DNA from: Gemmatimonadota bacterium
GTDB taxonomy: Bacteria; Latescibacterota; UBA2968
NCBI GenBank assembly: GCA_002714465.1
Contig: PAXL01000030.1
Location: 34,516-88,027, forward strand
Length of the DNA stretch: 53,512 bases
Reading direction: 5' to 3'
In this document: positions 26,799 through 35,457 of the stretch, one piece after another
How positions within the stretch are numbered: position 1 is the stretch's first letter
Layout: the number at the start of each line of letters is the position of its first letter
The notes under the pieces: model-generated
Databases searched by the model: none
The model's input: the letters and a program-made list of their open reading frames with translations, nothing else
What the model was told of the DNA's origin: nothing
Made by a program: the position numbers and the translations under genes

Positions 26799-27347
26799 TC
26801 ATTGGAGCACGAATCGCTTGAAGTAGACGGTCGTCACCTCGCCCAGATCCTTGAGAAGAGGTGAACCATTGATCTCGTCCTTTATCCGCACCTTGATACG
26901 CTGCCGGTCCTCCGCCTCGTCCAGCCGCCTGAAGGAGGTGCTGGCGAGTAAACCGAACACCAGATCGTGGAGCTGCGTTTCCGCAAGCGGATCTTCTAAC
27001 ACGGCAAGTGCCTCATCCGTATCGACCTCGACGGTCACCTTCGCCATCAGGAACCGGATCCCCGAGTCGTCTGGCGGGTTCATCACCATCTCGTCGAGAT
27101 CGACAAGCCGCGGCTGTTCGATCTCGAAAATCGGGCGCTCACGCTCCTTGACCTGACCTTCCTCCTCCGGGGGTTCCTCAATCAGACCAGGATAATAGAC
27201 CTGAGTGATCAGGTAAAATGCGACGACTCCCTGACCCAGAAGGATCACGAAGATCAGGACAATGAACTGCGAGAGACGGGAACTTGGCCCTTCCTTAGGT
27301 GGCGCCTCGCCTTCTTCGCCGCGTTCAGCCTCTTCTTCTTCTGCCAT
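26799..27347 (-). CDS. fliL: FliL family flagellar basal body-associated protein
   Basis: 182 residues. A Glu-rich cytoplasmic N-terminus is followed by one TM (residues about 24-47, SQFIVLIFVILLGQGVVAFY) and a periplasmic stomatin-like domain: IRFLMAKVTVEVDTDEAL, LASTSFRRLDEAEDRQRIK, IKDEINGSPLL and the terminal TTVYFKRFVLQ, all typical FliL. FliL interacts with the stator at the flagellar motor. No other flagellar gene lies in the window, so it may be a detached motor gene or a FliL-like protein of other membrane function. No SD ahead of ATG 27347. Confidence 0.85.
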   Translation of the reverse strand: MAEEEEAERGEEGEAPPKEGPSSRLSQFIVLIFVILLGQGVVAFYLITQVYYPGLIEEPPEEEGQVKERERPIFEIEQPRLVDLDEMVMNPPDDSGIRFLMAKVTVEVDTDEALAVLEDPLAETQLHDLVFGLLASTSFRRLDEAEDRQRIKVRIKDEINGSPLLKDLGEVTTVYFKRFVLQ

Positions 27348-27416
27348 CGTTCAATGACCTCACGGACTGTTTACATTGACCTTGGACAGCTTGAAGCTTT
27401 GTCGCACACCTGACGC

Positions 27417-27445
27417 TTGATTTGCGCTAGTCGCGCTCCTATCAT
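27417..27445 (+). promoter_or_regulatory. Predicted galU promoter
   Basis: TTGATT (27417-27422), 17 bp, TATCAT (27440-27445). The leader to the galU ATG is about 115 bases with no recognisable riboswitch. Confidence 0.5.
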
Positions 27446-27565
27446 TCTTGGAGAGCCAACCAAACACAAGCACCGGTAAGTCGTTTAAACATTAAGGCTT
27501 ATGATTTGTCCCGTCAACCCGGTCAGCTTCCTGATGGTCCTCTTCATAACCACCTCGAGGAAATA

Positions 27566-28471
27566 ATGGATATCCAAAAGGTCGTGATTCCCGTGGCCGG
27601 CTCCGGGACCCGTCTCTTGCCTGCGACGAAGTCCCAGCCGAAAGAGATGCTCCCGGTTGGCAGAAAACCGGTTGTTCAGTATGTCGTTGAGGAAATGGTG
27701 GATCAGGGCCTGACCAAGCTCATGTTTATCACCGGACGCGACAAGAGAACGATCGAGGATCATTTCGACCGGGACCCGGAACTGCTCAACCATCTAGCTC
27801 AGATCGGCGAAGAAGGCCTGCTTGAAGAGACGGACTATGAAAGAGAAGGGGCCCGATTCTTCTACACACGTCAGATGATTCCGAAGGGGCGGCACACACC
27901 GGCCGGACTCGGAGACGCCGTCAGAACCGCGCGTGACTTCGTCTCATCAGAACCTTTTATTGTTGCCTTGGGTGATACGATCATCCGATCCGGAAATCAC
28001 GCCGGGCTGATTCGCCGAATGATCAAGTCACACAACAACAACAACGCCTCATGTACGATAGCCGTAACGAAAGTCGAACCAGACGAAGTCGCGCAATACG
28101 GGATCGTGTCGCCCGTCGGACGGGGCAGGAAGGACTTCGCGATCGACGACATCGTCGAAAAGCCAGAACCGGACAAGACCCCGAGCCGTCTGGCCGTGGC
28201 AGGTCGATACATCTTCACTCCCGATATATTCAATGCGATCGATCGAACAGTTCCGGGAGACCGCGGGGAGATCGAGTTGACCGATGCAATCCGTTACCTA
28301 ATCCGGAATGGACATACCGTTCGGTGCGTCCATCTCCGAAAAGAAGAGCATCGGTACGATATAGGGAACCCGGAGTCGTACTTCCGATCCTTCATCGACT
28401 TCGCTTTGTCGGACCAGCAGTACGGCTATAAGATCCGTCAGTACTTCCAGCAGAGGCTTCGCGACTTCTAG
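27566..28471 (+). CDS. galU: UTP-glucose-1-phosphate uridylyltransferase
   Basis: Makes UDP-glucose for envelope polysaccharides. 301 residues. Nucleotidyltransferase motif VIPVAGSGTRLLPATKSQPKE-type block at residues 7-26 (GSGTRLLPATK, then PKEMLPV), KPVVQYVVEE near 34, ALGDTIIRS near 135 (Asp for the metal), QYGIVSP, VEKPEPDKTPS near 193, GRYIFTPDIF and RGEIELTDAI near 233. Start: ATG 27566 with GAGG seven bases upstream; the frame runs back to 27506 without family text. The stop abuts the ATG of a GHMP kinase with no spacer, indicating one operon. Confidence 0.93.
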   Translation: MDIQKVVIPVAGSGTRLLPATKSQPKEMLPVGRKPVVQYVVEEMVDQGLTKLMFITGRDKRTIEDHFDRDPELLNHLAQIGEEGLLEETDYEREGARFFYTRQMIPKGRHTPAGLGDAVRTARDFVSSEPFIVALGDTIIRSGNHAGLIRRMIKSHNNNNASCTIAVTKVEPDEVAQYGIVSPVGRGRKDFAIDDIVEKPEPDKTPSRLAVAGRYIFTPDIFNAIDRTVPGDRGEIELTDAIRYLIRNGHTVRCVHLRKEEHRYDIGNPESYFRSFIDFALSDQQYGYKIRQYFQQRLRDF

Positions 28472-29527
28472 ATGACCCGTTCGTTCCTGGCTACCGCCCC
28501 TGGCCGTGCCGGCATCATCGGAAATCCGACTGACATGTATGGCGGGAGCGTCATCTCCTGTTCCACGCAGGAGCGCGCTGCTGTCCTGATCGAGCCGTCA
28601 GACGATCTCTCCTTTCACCTTTCAAGTGACACTTTTATCGTCAGGAGCCCCGACGACCTGAAACTCGATGGCGGTTACTTCGATGTCGCCAAATCGATCT
28701 GTGACTTTCTCGACCTAAGTGACCGGAAGTTCTCGCTTCGATGGGGCTGCAACGTACCTTTCAGCGCCGGTCTCTCATCCTCCTCCGCCGTGATGGTCTC
28801 CATGCTCAGTGCGATCTTGGCCTTCTTCGATCGAGACGAGCACCTCTACTCCAGGGCAGAGATGGCTCGGCATATCGAACTGCACTACCTCGTTCTCTGT
28901 GGGTACCAGGACGCATATATGTGCGCCTTCGGTGGGGTCAACTACATGGACTTCCGACGAAAGCAATTCTACCGGTCGTTTGGAGACGAACCCTACACCA
29001 CAATGGAGCCTCTTGCGCCCTACCTAAACGATTTCCCTTTCATCCTCGCCCATACGGGGGTCAAACGCAGTTCGGGAACCATACACAAACCAATCCGTGA
29101 AAGGTGGCTTGAGGGAGATCGCGAAGTCCTCCGATCCTACAACCGGATCGCGCACCTAGCACGGATGGGTAAGCGCGCGATGCTTGCTGGAGACTGGGAA
29201 GAGCTGGGCGAGTTGATGATGGAGAATCACAGCATCCAGAAAGAGCTCGGCGGGTCAAGCCCCGAGAACGACAGTCTCATAAAGGCCGCGATCGAAGGGG
29301 GTGCAATGGGAGCAAAGCTGGCAGGTGCAGGCGGAGGCGGTACGATCATCGCACTCGCCACCGACCCCGAGCAGGTAATCGAAGCGGTGAAGGATCCCGG
29401 TGCAAGCCGTATTCTGATGCCGCGTCCGACTCCGGGGGTTACTGTCAGAGAGATCCAGACCGATTCAGACAGGAAGGAAGCGGAGGACGAGCTCGCTTCC
29501 AGGGCCGCCCAGGAAGACTTTCACTAG
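28472..29527 (+). CDS. GHMP-family sugar kinase
   Basis: 351 residues. Motif 1 APGRAGIIGNPTDMYGG near residue 9, motif 2 (ATP loop) PFSAGLSSSSAVMVS near 94 and motif 3 KLAGAGGGGTIIAL near 287, in the correct order. The kinase would phosphorylate a sugar at C1 (galactokinase, glucuronokinase or arabinokinase-like) or a heptose. Placed directly after galU, it could supply sugar-1-phosphate to the uridylyltransferase, giving a two-step salvage route to a UDP-sugar. That coupling is inference from position. The C-terminus is charged and unconserved. Confidence 0.85.
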   Translation: MTRSFLATAPGRAGIIGNPTDMYGGSVISCSTQERAAVLIEPSDDLSFHLSSDTFIVRSPDDLKLDGGYFDVAKSICDFLDLSDRKFSLRWGCNVPFSAGLSSSSAVMVSMLSAILAFFDRDEHLYSRAEMARHIELHYLVLCGYQDAYMCAFGGVNYMDFRRKQFYRSFGDEPYTTMEPLAPYLNDFPFILAHTGVKRSSGTIHKPIRERWLEGDREVLRSYNRIAHLARMGKRAMLAGDWEELGELMMENHSIQKELGGSSPENDSLIKAAIEGGAMGAKLAGAGGGGTIIALATDPEQVIEAVKDPGASRILMPRPTPGVTVREIQTDSDRKEAEDELASRAAQEDFH

Positions 29528-29552
29528 AAGCAGATAGGCGTTCCTAAAAAGA

Positions 29553-29609
29553 GCGAGAGGCGTTCCAGTTTCCATAACTTATGCTGAACCTGAAACGCCT
29601 CTCGCTTTT
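29553..29609. terminator. Bidirectional terminator between the GHMP kinase and rnd
   Basis: GCGAGAGGCGTT (29553-29564) pairs with AACGCCTCTCGC (29594-29605) around a 29-base loop and is followed by TTTT on the plus strand and AAAAAG-complement T on the other side. Confidence 0.75.
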
Positions 29610-29628
29610 CTTCAACGCCTTTGATCTT

Positions 29629-30771
29629 CTAGACGACTCTTGGCAGCCCCTGCTTGCCGCCGATCTGGAGTGCACACTCCCCTTTCAGAACACGCTGCAA
29701 GTCGTCACCGACAAACTCCTTTCGCCACCCGGACAATAAACGCGATTCCTGCTTCGCGGCACTGTTCAGGACCGCATCTCGCACGTCGCTGCGGGACCCG
29801 ATCAGTGCCGGATCCACCCCCTTGTCGAGTGCTCGCCCACGCACGAAGGCAAGCCCGAACTCGACACGCACATCGTCCCGCGAAGTCGACTGATTAGGTT
29901 TCGGAAGAGGCTTGATTCGTCTTTCCTTCGCTTCCTCGACGATCTTGATCAACTCACGTCCATAGCGATCGACCGTGGACGATTGAACCGCCCGTATTTG
30001 CCGAAGCTTCGCAAGCGTCGCAGGTCGCGCCTTTGCGACAGCGACGAGGACTTCGTCTCCCACGACGTGACGTCTCGGTACATCCAGCTTCTCGGCGCGC
30101 CGCTCTCGCCAGGCTGTCACGGCTTGGAGTATGCCGAGATCCCGATCGGCCACGCGCCCCCCCCCTTTGACACGCGTATATTGGTCTTCAGGGTCGCGAG
30201 GCTCGTAGCCCGCAGGATCGTTGAGCGCGTTCAGCTCCTGTTCCATCCACTGGGTCCGCCCGTTCCTACTAGCGCACTCGATGATCCAATCACGTATCGC
30301 GGGCAGGTATCGCACATCATCAAGCGCGTAGGCGACCTGTCTCTCAGAAAGGGGTCTCTTAAGCCAGTCCGTTCGGGTCTCTGTCTTCTCAAGGGACAGA
30401 TCGAGAGTGTACTTTGCTAGATCCTGGAGTGAAAGCGAAGCTCGCAGTCCGACGAACCCTGCCGCGATTCGTGTGTCGAAGATATTCTTAGGTGAACGAC
30501 CGGTCAGGCGTTTGAGGATCGTGAGGTCCTGCGGTGAATCGTGGACAATCTTGACAACGCTGGGATCCGCCAGAATTCCACCTAACGGACCGAATGCATT
30601 GAGGGATAACGTATCTACGAGATAGCACTGTTCCTGGTCAATCGAAAGTTGCACGACACCCAGTTGGGGATAATAGGTACGTTCCCAGACAAATTCGGTG
30701 TCCAGACCGATCAAGCCTGCCTCTCTGGCTTCGTCGCAAACCGCAGCGAGCCCCTCAATAGTCTCTATCAT
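29629..30771 (-). CDS. rnd: Ribonuclease D
   Basis: 3'-5' exoribonuclease that trims tRNA precursors. 380 residues. DEDDy exonuclease domain: Exo I GLDTEFVWERTYYPQ near 22, Exo II HDSPQDLTIL near 78 and Exo III QVAYALDDVRYLP near 144 with the Tyr. An HRDC domain follows (ILQAVTAWRERRAEKLDVPR near 214, then ARPATLAKLRQI). The C-terminal part is a second helical domain. Start: ATG 30771 with GAGG seven bases upstream. Monocistronic between the terminator at 29553-29609 and the divergent formamidase gene. Confidence 0.92.
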   Translation of the reverse strand: MIETIEGLAAVCDEAREAGLIGLDTEFVWERTYYPQLGVVQLSIDQEQCYLVDTLSLNAFGPLGGILADPSVVKIVHDSPQDLTILKRLTGRSPKNIFDTRIAAGFVGLRASLSLQDLAKYTLDLSLEKTETRTDWLKRPLSERQVAYALDDVRYLPAIRDWIIECASRNGRTQWMEQELNALNDPAGYEPRDPEDQYTRVKGGGRVADRDLGILQAVTAWRERRAEKLDVPRRHVVGDEVLVAVAKARPATLAKLRQIRAVQSSTVDRYGRELIKIVEEAKERRIKPLPKPNQSTSRDDVRVEFGLAFVRGRALDKGVDPALIGSRSDVRDAVLNSAAKQESRLLSGWRKEFVGDDLQRVLKGECALQIGGKQGLPRVV

Positions 30772-30843
30772 ATGTCCTCAGGTTGGGCTTCAGTGGACGC
30801 GGAATATAACACGATGCCCGCCCCCTGCCACCTAGTGATCAAC

Positions 30844-30872
30844 TTGACACCCCCTTAGGCCGACTGCATCAT
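30844..30872 (+). promoter_or_regulatory. Predicted promoter of the formamidase-led catabolic cluster
   Basis: TTGACA (30844-30849), 17 bp, CATCAT (30867-30872). The first gene starts at 30901. Confidence 0.5.
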
Positions 30873-30900
30873 AAGCGGCCTTGATCACCTTTGGGGAACG

Positions 30901-31794
30901 ATGGACATCACACGCCGAAAGCTGAATCGCGACCAGATCGTGTATACTCACGATCGAGGAACGCCACCCGTCCTCGAGATCAACTCGGGAGAGACCGTCG
31001 TCTTCGAAACGCACGATGCAAGGACTGGCACCATCCGCGCAGATTCCGACCTTCTCGACCAGCCACATCCCGACGGATCCAACCCCGCTACAGGACCCGT
31101 TTGGGTTCGACAGGCCCAACCTGTCGATTCGCTGGCCATACACATACTAGACATCGAGCTCGCCGACCGCGCTTTCGTCGCCGTCAAACGGAACATCGGG
31201 CTCCTTGGCTCTCAGGCATCACATTCCGCGACGCGAGTAGTCGATGTTCGAGACGGCTATGTCCACTATCCTGGCAATCGCTTCCCTGTTCGCCCAATGG
31301 TTGGCGTCATCGGAACGGCCCCTGCGGGTGATGCCATCCCAACAGCGTATCCGGGAATCCACGGCGGCAATATGGACAATCGCTATGTAACCGACGGTTC
31401 AACCGTGCATCTGCCCGTCCACGTTCCCGGCGCACTCTTCGCACTCGGCGATGTGCACGCGGCAATGGGCGACGGCGAAATCACAATGGTAGGTCTCGAA
31501 GCAGCAGCGTCAGTCACCGTCCGCATAGAGCTGATTAAAGGCCTACAAGTCAGCCGCCCGTGGATTGACCGACCCGATTGCTGGGTCACAACCGGCGACG
31601 CTGAAGATCCGACAGATTCGCTCCGAGTGGCCGCCGCCGAAATGGTCGCACTGCTCCGGCGCGAGCTGCACATTTCGTTCGAGGACGCCTACATGCTGAT
31701 GAGCGCGACCTGCGACGTGCAGATCTGTCAGGCCTGCGACCCTGGCAACTTCCCCGTCACTTCCCGGGCCGTCTTCCCAAAAACCGCTTCATGA
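30901..31794 (+). CDS. Acetamidase/formamidase family protein
   Basis: 297 residues of the FmdA/AmdA family, which hydrolyses formamide or short amides to ammonia and an acid. Family text: GETVVFETHDARTG near 29, NPATGPVWV, RPMVGVIGTAP near 131, HGGNMDNRYVTDGSTVHLPV near 155, LGDVHAAMGDGEI near 182 and SATCDVQICQACDP at the C-terminal end. ATG 30901 has GGGGAACG just upstream. The stop overlaps the next start (ATGA), so it is tightly tied to a TPP-dependent enzyme. The first gene of a catabolic cluster, so the substrate may be an amide or formamide intermediate of that pathway. Confidence 0.9.
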   Translation: MDITRRKLNRDQIVYTHDRGTPPVLEINSGETVVFETHDARTGTIRADSDLLDQPHPDGSNPATGPVWVRQAQPVDSLAIHILDIELADRAFVAVKRNIGLLGSQASHSATRVVDVRDGYVHYPGNRFPVRPMVGVIGTAPAGDAIPTAYPGIHGGNMDNRYVTDGSTVHLPVHVPGALFALGDVHAAMGDGEITMVGLEAAASVTVRIELIKGLQVSRPWIDRPDCWVTTGDAEDPTDSLRVAAAEMVALLRRELHISFEDAYMLMSATCDVQICQACDPGNFPVTSRAVFPKTAS

Positions 31795-33398
31795 CCGGAG
31801 GCGAAATCCTTGTAGCATGTCTAGAGGCGCAAGGCGTCACGACTATCGTCGGTATGCCTGGGAACCAGAACATCTGGATCTATGACGCGCTTCTCCGTTC
31901 AAAGATCCAACACTACCTGATCCGCAACGAGCAAGGTGCCACGCTGATCGCCAACGGGTACGCACGTGCGACTGGTGAGGTCGGTGTTGCTCTGACAGTC
32001 CCTGGCCCAGGTGCGACAAACGCCTCCACGGGCATCGTCGATGCATACACAGACTCTGTCCCCGTGCTCCTGATAACGGGTGGCACCGAGGTCTCACTCG
32101 ATGGTCGAGACCGGAGTAAGTGTTTCCACGGTCTCCATCAGGAAGCGTTCTTCAGACCGATCACGCGAGCCTTCGAACGACCGGCTTCAGTCGAAGAGAT
32201 TCCATCGGCAGTCGAGAGTGTGTTCAAGTCACTTCGAGCGCCCCGACCCGGCCCTGCGGTTATTGAGCTACCCGTCGATATCGCCGCCCTTACGGGTGAC
32301 GTCCAGATTCCGCCCAGAGTCGACACACAGATTGCGAGTATCGACCCATCCGAGATCGATCGGGTGGCAGAAAAGATCGAGAGCTACGAGCGCCCTGTCC
32401 TGCTGATCGGGAAGAGCGTCGAGGACACAGACGCCTCAGAGGGCGTGAAAGCTCTCTCCGAAAGGCTCGACGCGCCCATCCTGTTCACACGACTCGGGAA
32501 GGGCGCGATCACTGATCGCCACCCCGCCGTTGCTGGGCATATCCACGCAAAGATCGGGAGAATGCTCCTCTCCCAGGCGGACGGTTTGATCGCAATTGGC
32601 TGCCGCTTCACGCAAATCGATACGCGCAGCTGGCAACTGCCGATCCCCGAGAGACGCGTTCAGCTCGACGTAGATCCGAGCGAGATCGGACGCGAGTATC
32701 CGATCGAAGCGGGTGCGGCTGGCCATCTGCAGTCCAGCCTGAGCCTCCTCGCTGACCGTCTATCCCTCCGCTCGCAAACGAACTGGCGCACCTCGACAGA
32801 TCGCATTGTATCGGACTTGCGATCCGCCCAACCGCCTCTTGAACTCTTTAGCGCCATCCGCAAGCACACGCAAGACAGTGCCATCTTCAGTGTCGATGTA
32901 ACATCCTTCGGTTATCGGTCGTTCGACGAGCTCCCCATCTACGAACCACGAACCCACCTCTACCCCTGCCACTCGGTAACCCTAGGATTCGGTCTGCCGG
33001 GAGCGATCGGCGCTAAGCTGGGTCGACCGGAGCGGCAGGTCATCGCCTTCTGCGGTGATGGCGGGTATCAGATGACTTCCTTCGAGCTCGCGACCGCAGT
33101 CGAGCACGGCATCGCGATCACCGTGGTTGTCATCAACGACGGGAGCTTGAGTGCCATACGTGGTTCGCAGGCAAAGACCTTCAACGGACGGGTAATCGAC
33201 ACGGACATGCAGGTACCGAGGATCGCTGACGCCGCAACCGCTTTCGGTGCAAGAGGAATCCGTGTCGAGACACCCGACCGTTTCGAGGCGGTTTTCGCGG
33301 ATGTCGTCGGGCTCGGTGGCCCGACCGTAATTGAGGTCATGATGCAGGAACACCGGGACGAAATAATCCAGAGGGTCCCATGGCTATACCCGGATTAA
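31791..33398 (+). CDS. Thiamine-pyrophosphate-dependent enzyme (acetolactate synthase/decarboxylase fold)
   Basis: 535 residues. N-terminal PYR domain with catalytic Glu47 in IRNEQGATLIANGYARATG and the VPGPGATNA block; central domain near 190-320; C-terminal PP domain with the TPP motif CGDGGYQM followed about 25 residues later by INDGS. It lacks the FAD-type text of true acetolactate synthases that I would expect, so a 2-keto acid decarboxylase or carboligase (benzoylformate decarboxylase-like) is as likely. Start ATG 31791 overlaps the formamidase stop. Precedes an SDR oxidoreductase by nine bases, which could reduce the aldehyde or ketol it makes. Confidence 0.87.
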   Translation: MTGGEILVACLEAQGVTTIVGMPGNQNIWIYDALLRSKIQHYLIRNEQGATLIANGYARATGEVGVALTVPGPGATNASTGIVDAYTDSVPVLLITGGTEVSLDGRDRSKCFHGLHQEAFFRPITRAFERPASVEEIPSAVESVFKSLRAPRPGPAVIELPVDIAALTGDVQIPPRVDTQIASIDPSEIDRVAEKIESYERPVLLIGKSVEDTDASEGVKALSERLDAPILFTRLGKGAITDRHPAVAGHIHAKIGRMLLSQADGLIAIGCRFTQIDTRSWQLPIPERRVQLDVDPSEIGREYPIEAGAAGHLQSSLSLLADRLSLRSQTNWRTSTDRIVSDLRSAQPPLELFSAIRKHTQDSAIFSVDVTSFGYRSFDELPIYEPRTHLYPCHSVTLGFGLPGAIGAKLGRPERQVIAFCGDGGYQMTSFELATAVEHGIAITVVVINDGSLSAIRGSQAKTFNGRVIDTDMQVPRIADAATAFGARGIRVETPDRFEAVFADVVGLGGPTVIEVMMQEHRDEIIQRVPWLYPD

Positions 33399-33407
33399 GG
33401 AGACGAG

Positions 33408-34184
33408 ATGGACCTGAATCTCAAGGGAAAGGCGGCTTTGATCACTGGGGGGAGCAGGGGCATCGGCAGGTATATCGCCGATTGCTTCGCCTCAGAGGGA
33501 GCCAATATAGCCATCTGCGCGAGGAACGAATCGGACCTGAACGATGCGGTCATCGACCTAGAGCACCACGGCACACGCGTGATCGGTGTAGTTGCAGATG
33601 TGAGCGAGTCCGGGGAGACCGAGCGCTTCGTAAACGATGCTGTAGGACAACTTGGCCAAATCAACTCCCTCATCTGTAACGTCGGTGGCCACGAAGGTGA
33701 GGGACTCGAATCCTCGACCGACGAGAACTGGATTCGAACATTCGACCTGAACCTATTCCATGCTGTCAGAGCCGTGCGCGCCTCGATCCCCCACTTCCGG
33801 AACGGTGAAGGCGGATCGATCACGATCATCTCATCGATCTCCGGTTGGAAGCCTTCTGACTCTAGGGCGCAGTATGGCGCAGCAAAGGCCGGTGAGATCT
33901 TCCTCGCCGGATCACTTGCGTGGGAGTTGGCCGACATCAATGTGCGCGTCAACACCGTCTGTCCTGGATCGACGGTGTTCGAGGGTGGCGGATGGGATAG
34001 ATTCCGGGCCGGAAATCCGGAGGATTATGCGAGGTTCGAGGACCGAGAGTTTCCGTCGAAACGTCTCGGGTCTCCGGAAGAGATAGCGGACGTGACCGTA
34101 TTTCTGGCTTCTGATCGAGCCAGTTGGGTCAACGGGGTGGCCATCCCGGTGGATGGTGCGCAGGGAAGACCAAACGCCTTCTGA
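33408..34184 (+). CDS. Short-chain dehydrogenase/reductase
   Basis: 258 residues, classical SDR. Cofactor motif TGGSRGIGR near residue 13, NVGG (the NAG-type strand) near 89, catalytic Ser in SSISGW near 142 and the YGAAKAG Tyr-Lys pair near 157. The C-terminus ends in the common GVAIPVDGAQ. An excellent SD (AAGGAGACGAG) precedes ATG 33408. It would oxidise or reduce a hydroxyl/keto group on a pathway intermediate. Fourth-position residues after the glycine motif do not settle NAD versus NADP. Confidence 0.93.
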   Translation: MDLNLKGKAALITGGSRGIGRYIADCFASEGANIAICARNESDLNDAVIDLEHHGTRVIGVVADVSESGETERFVNDAVGQLGQINSLICNVGGHEGEGLESSTDENWIRTFDLNLFHAVRAVRASIPHFRNGEGGSITIISSISGWKPSDSRAQYGAAKAGEIFLAGSLAWELADINVRVNTVCPGSTVFEGGGWDRFRAGNPEDYARFEDREFPSKRLGSPEEIADVTVFLASDRASWVNGVAIPVDGAQGRPNAF

Positions 34185-34412
34185 TTTTGGAGATCAATTC
34201 CCGAAAGCAATCCTGGAGCAGCGCCACCACGCGCCTAGTCGAAACTGAAACTTTGTTAGCGCACCGACTTCGAGACCATCCAGATCGACGCCGCGGAATG
34301 GTCAGGTGACTATACCGATCTTCTTGCTAGCAGCACACACCTGAATAAGAGGCCGCTGCTGACAGCATCAAGCTTTGTGTGGCGACAGGGCTGGACGATC
34401 AAGAACGACTGA
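34185..34412 (+). pseudogene. Gene remnant between SDR and Gfo/Idh genes, product unrecognised
   Basis: The final frame of this interval reads DFETIQIDAAEWSGDYTDLL to SSFVWRQGWTIKND and a TGA at 34410-34412, with no usable start codon after the in-frame TAG near 34257. Another frame just upstream is also protein-like (SWSSATTRLVETETLLAH) and would join with a one-base shift near 34260. The end of this text lies 13 bases before the next gene, as an operon gene would. I read it as the C-terminal part of a decayed gene. Confidence 0.35.
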
Positions 34413-34425
34413 AGGAGACATAGAG

Positions 34426-35451
34426 ATGAAGAAGAGAGTCTTGATGTTTGGCGGAAGCGGAATGGCGGGGCGGTGGGTCGAGTGGCTAACTCAAAGCTTC
34501 GGGGAGCGCGTCGAAATCGTCGGCCTAGTTGATGTGGTCCCGGATGTGCTAAAGAAGCAGGCCGAGATACTCGGACTCGGCGACCACCAGCTGTTCAGCG
34601 ATGCCCAAGAAGCCCTGGCGAACTGCGAAGCGGACATCGCTGGTATCGCCACGCCTCCGCAGTTCCACGAACAGGCCGTGATCGGCGCGCTTGAGGCCGG
34701 GATGTCTGTCATTACGGAGAAACCGATTGCAGACACCCTCGAATCGGCCAACCAGATGGTTGCTGCTGCAGATCGCACGGGTCTCCCCTGCGCTGTCATC
34801 CAGAACTACCGATACGAACCGAACAAGCAGGAACTCAGACGAATCAGGGAGTCTGGCGAACTAGGCCGCCTGCAGCACGTTATCGGTCGGTATGCGTGCG
34901 ACTACCGAAAGCCCGGCGCCTGGGGTAAACAGTGGCGTCACGACATGGACTTCGGGCTTCTGTTCGAGGGATCGGTCCATCACTTTGACATGCTTCGTTT
35001 CCTATCGGGCGGAGACTGCGAGACGCTTGTCGGTTTCGGCTGGAATCCCGCCTGGTCGAGCTTCAAGCACTTCTCAAGCGGCATGTATCTGATGCGCATG
35101 AGCAACGGCATACACACGTTTTATGAGGGAAACAGCTCAGCTGCGGGCATCACGAACTGCTGGCACAACGAGCACTACCGAGCAGAGTTCGAGGAAGGCA
35201 CAGTGGAGGTCTGGGGAACGGATCAGGTTATGATCACGCGAGTCGGTGAAACCCCTCAGCAATACACCGCACCTGAGCTGCCTTGGGAGAACCATCAGTA
35301 TCTTTTTGCCGAGTTTCTCGACTGGCTGGACGGGGGCGAGCCCTCCTCGACTCGCATCCAAGATAACATAAAGAGCTTTGCGATGGTCATAGCGGCCATG
35401 CAAACGACTCTAGATGGGCAGCCGAAACAGATCTCAGATCTTATCGGATAG
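34426..35451 (+). CDS. Gfo/Idh/MocA family oxidoreductase
   Basis: 341 residues. Rossmann motif MFGGSGMAGRW near residue 6 (GxGxxA-like), the hallmark VITEKPIADT near 101 and an active-site-type block DFGLLFEGSVHHFDML near 183. The NAD-linked sugar or cyclitol dehydrogenase role is by family. Start: ATG 34426 with GAAGGAGA nine bases upstream; the open frame back to 34375 is not conserved. Part of the formamidase-TPP-SDR-sulfatase cluster; the sulfatase starts six bases after its stop. Confidence 0.9.
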   Translation: MKKRVLMFGGSGMAGRWVEWLTQSFGERVEIVGLVDVVPDVLKKQAEILGLGDHQLFSDAQEALANCEADIAGIATPPQFHEQAVIGALEAGMSVITEKPIADTLESANQMVAAADRTGLPCAVIQNYRYEPNKQELRRIRESGELGRLQHVIGRYACDYRKPGAWGKQWRHDMDFGLLFEGSVHHFDMLRFLSGGDCETLVGFGWNPAWSSFKHFSSGMYLMRMSNGIHTFYEGNSSAAGITNCWHNEHYRAEFEEGTVEVWGTDQVMITRVGETPQQYTAPELPWENHQYLFAEFLDWLDGGEPSSTRIQDNIKSFAMVIAAMQTTLDGQPKQISDLIG

Positions 35452-35457
35452 CATCAC

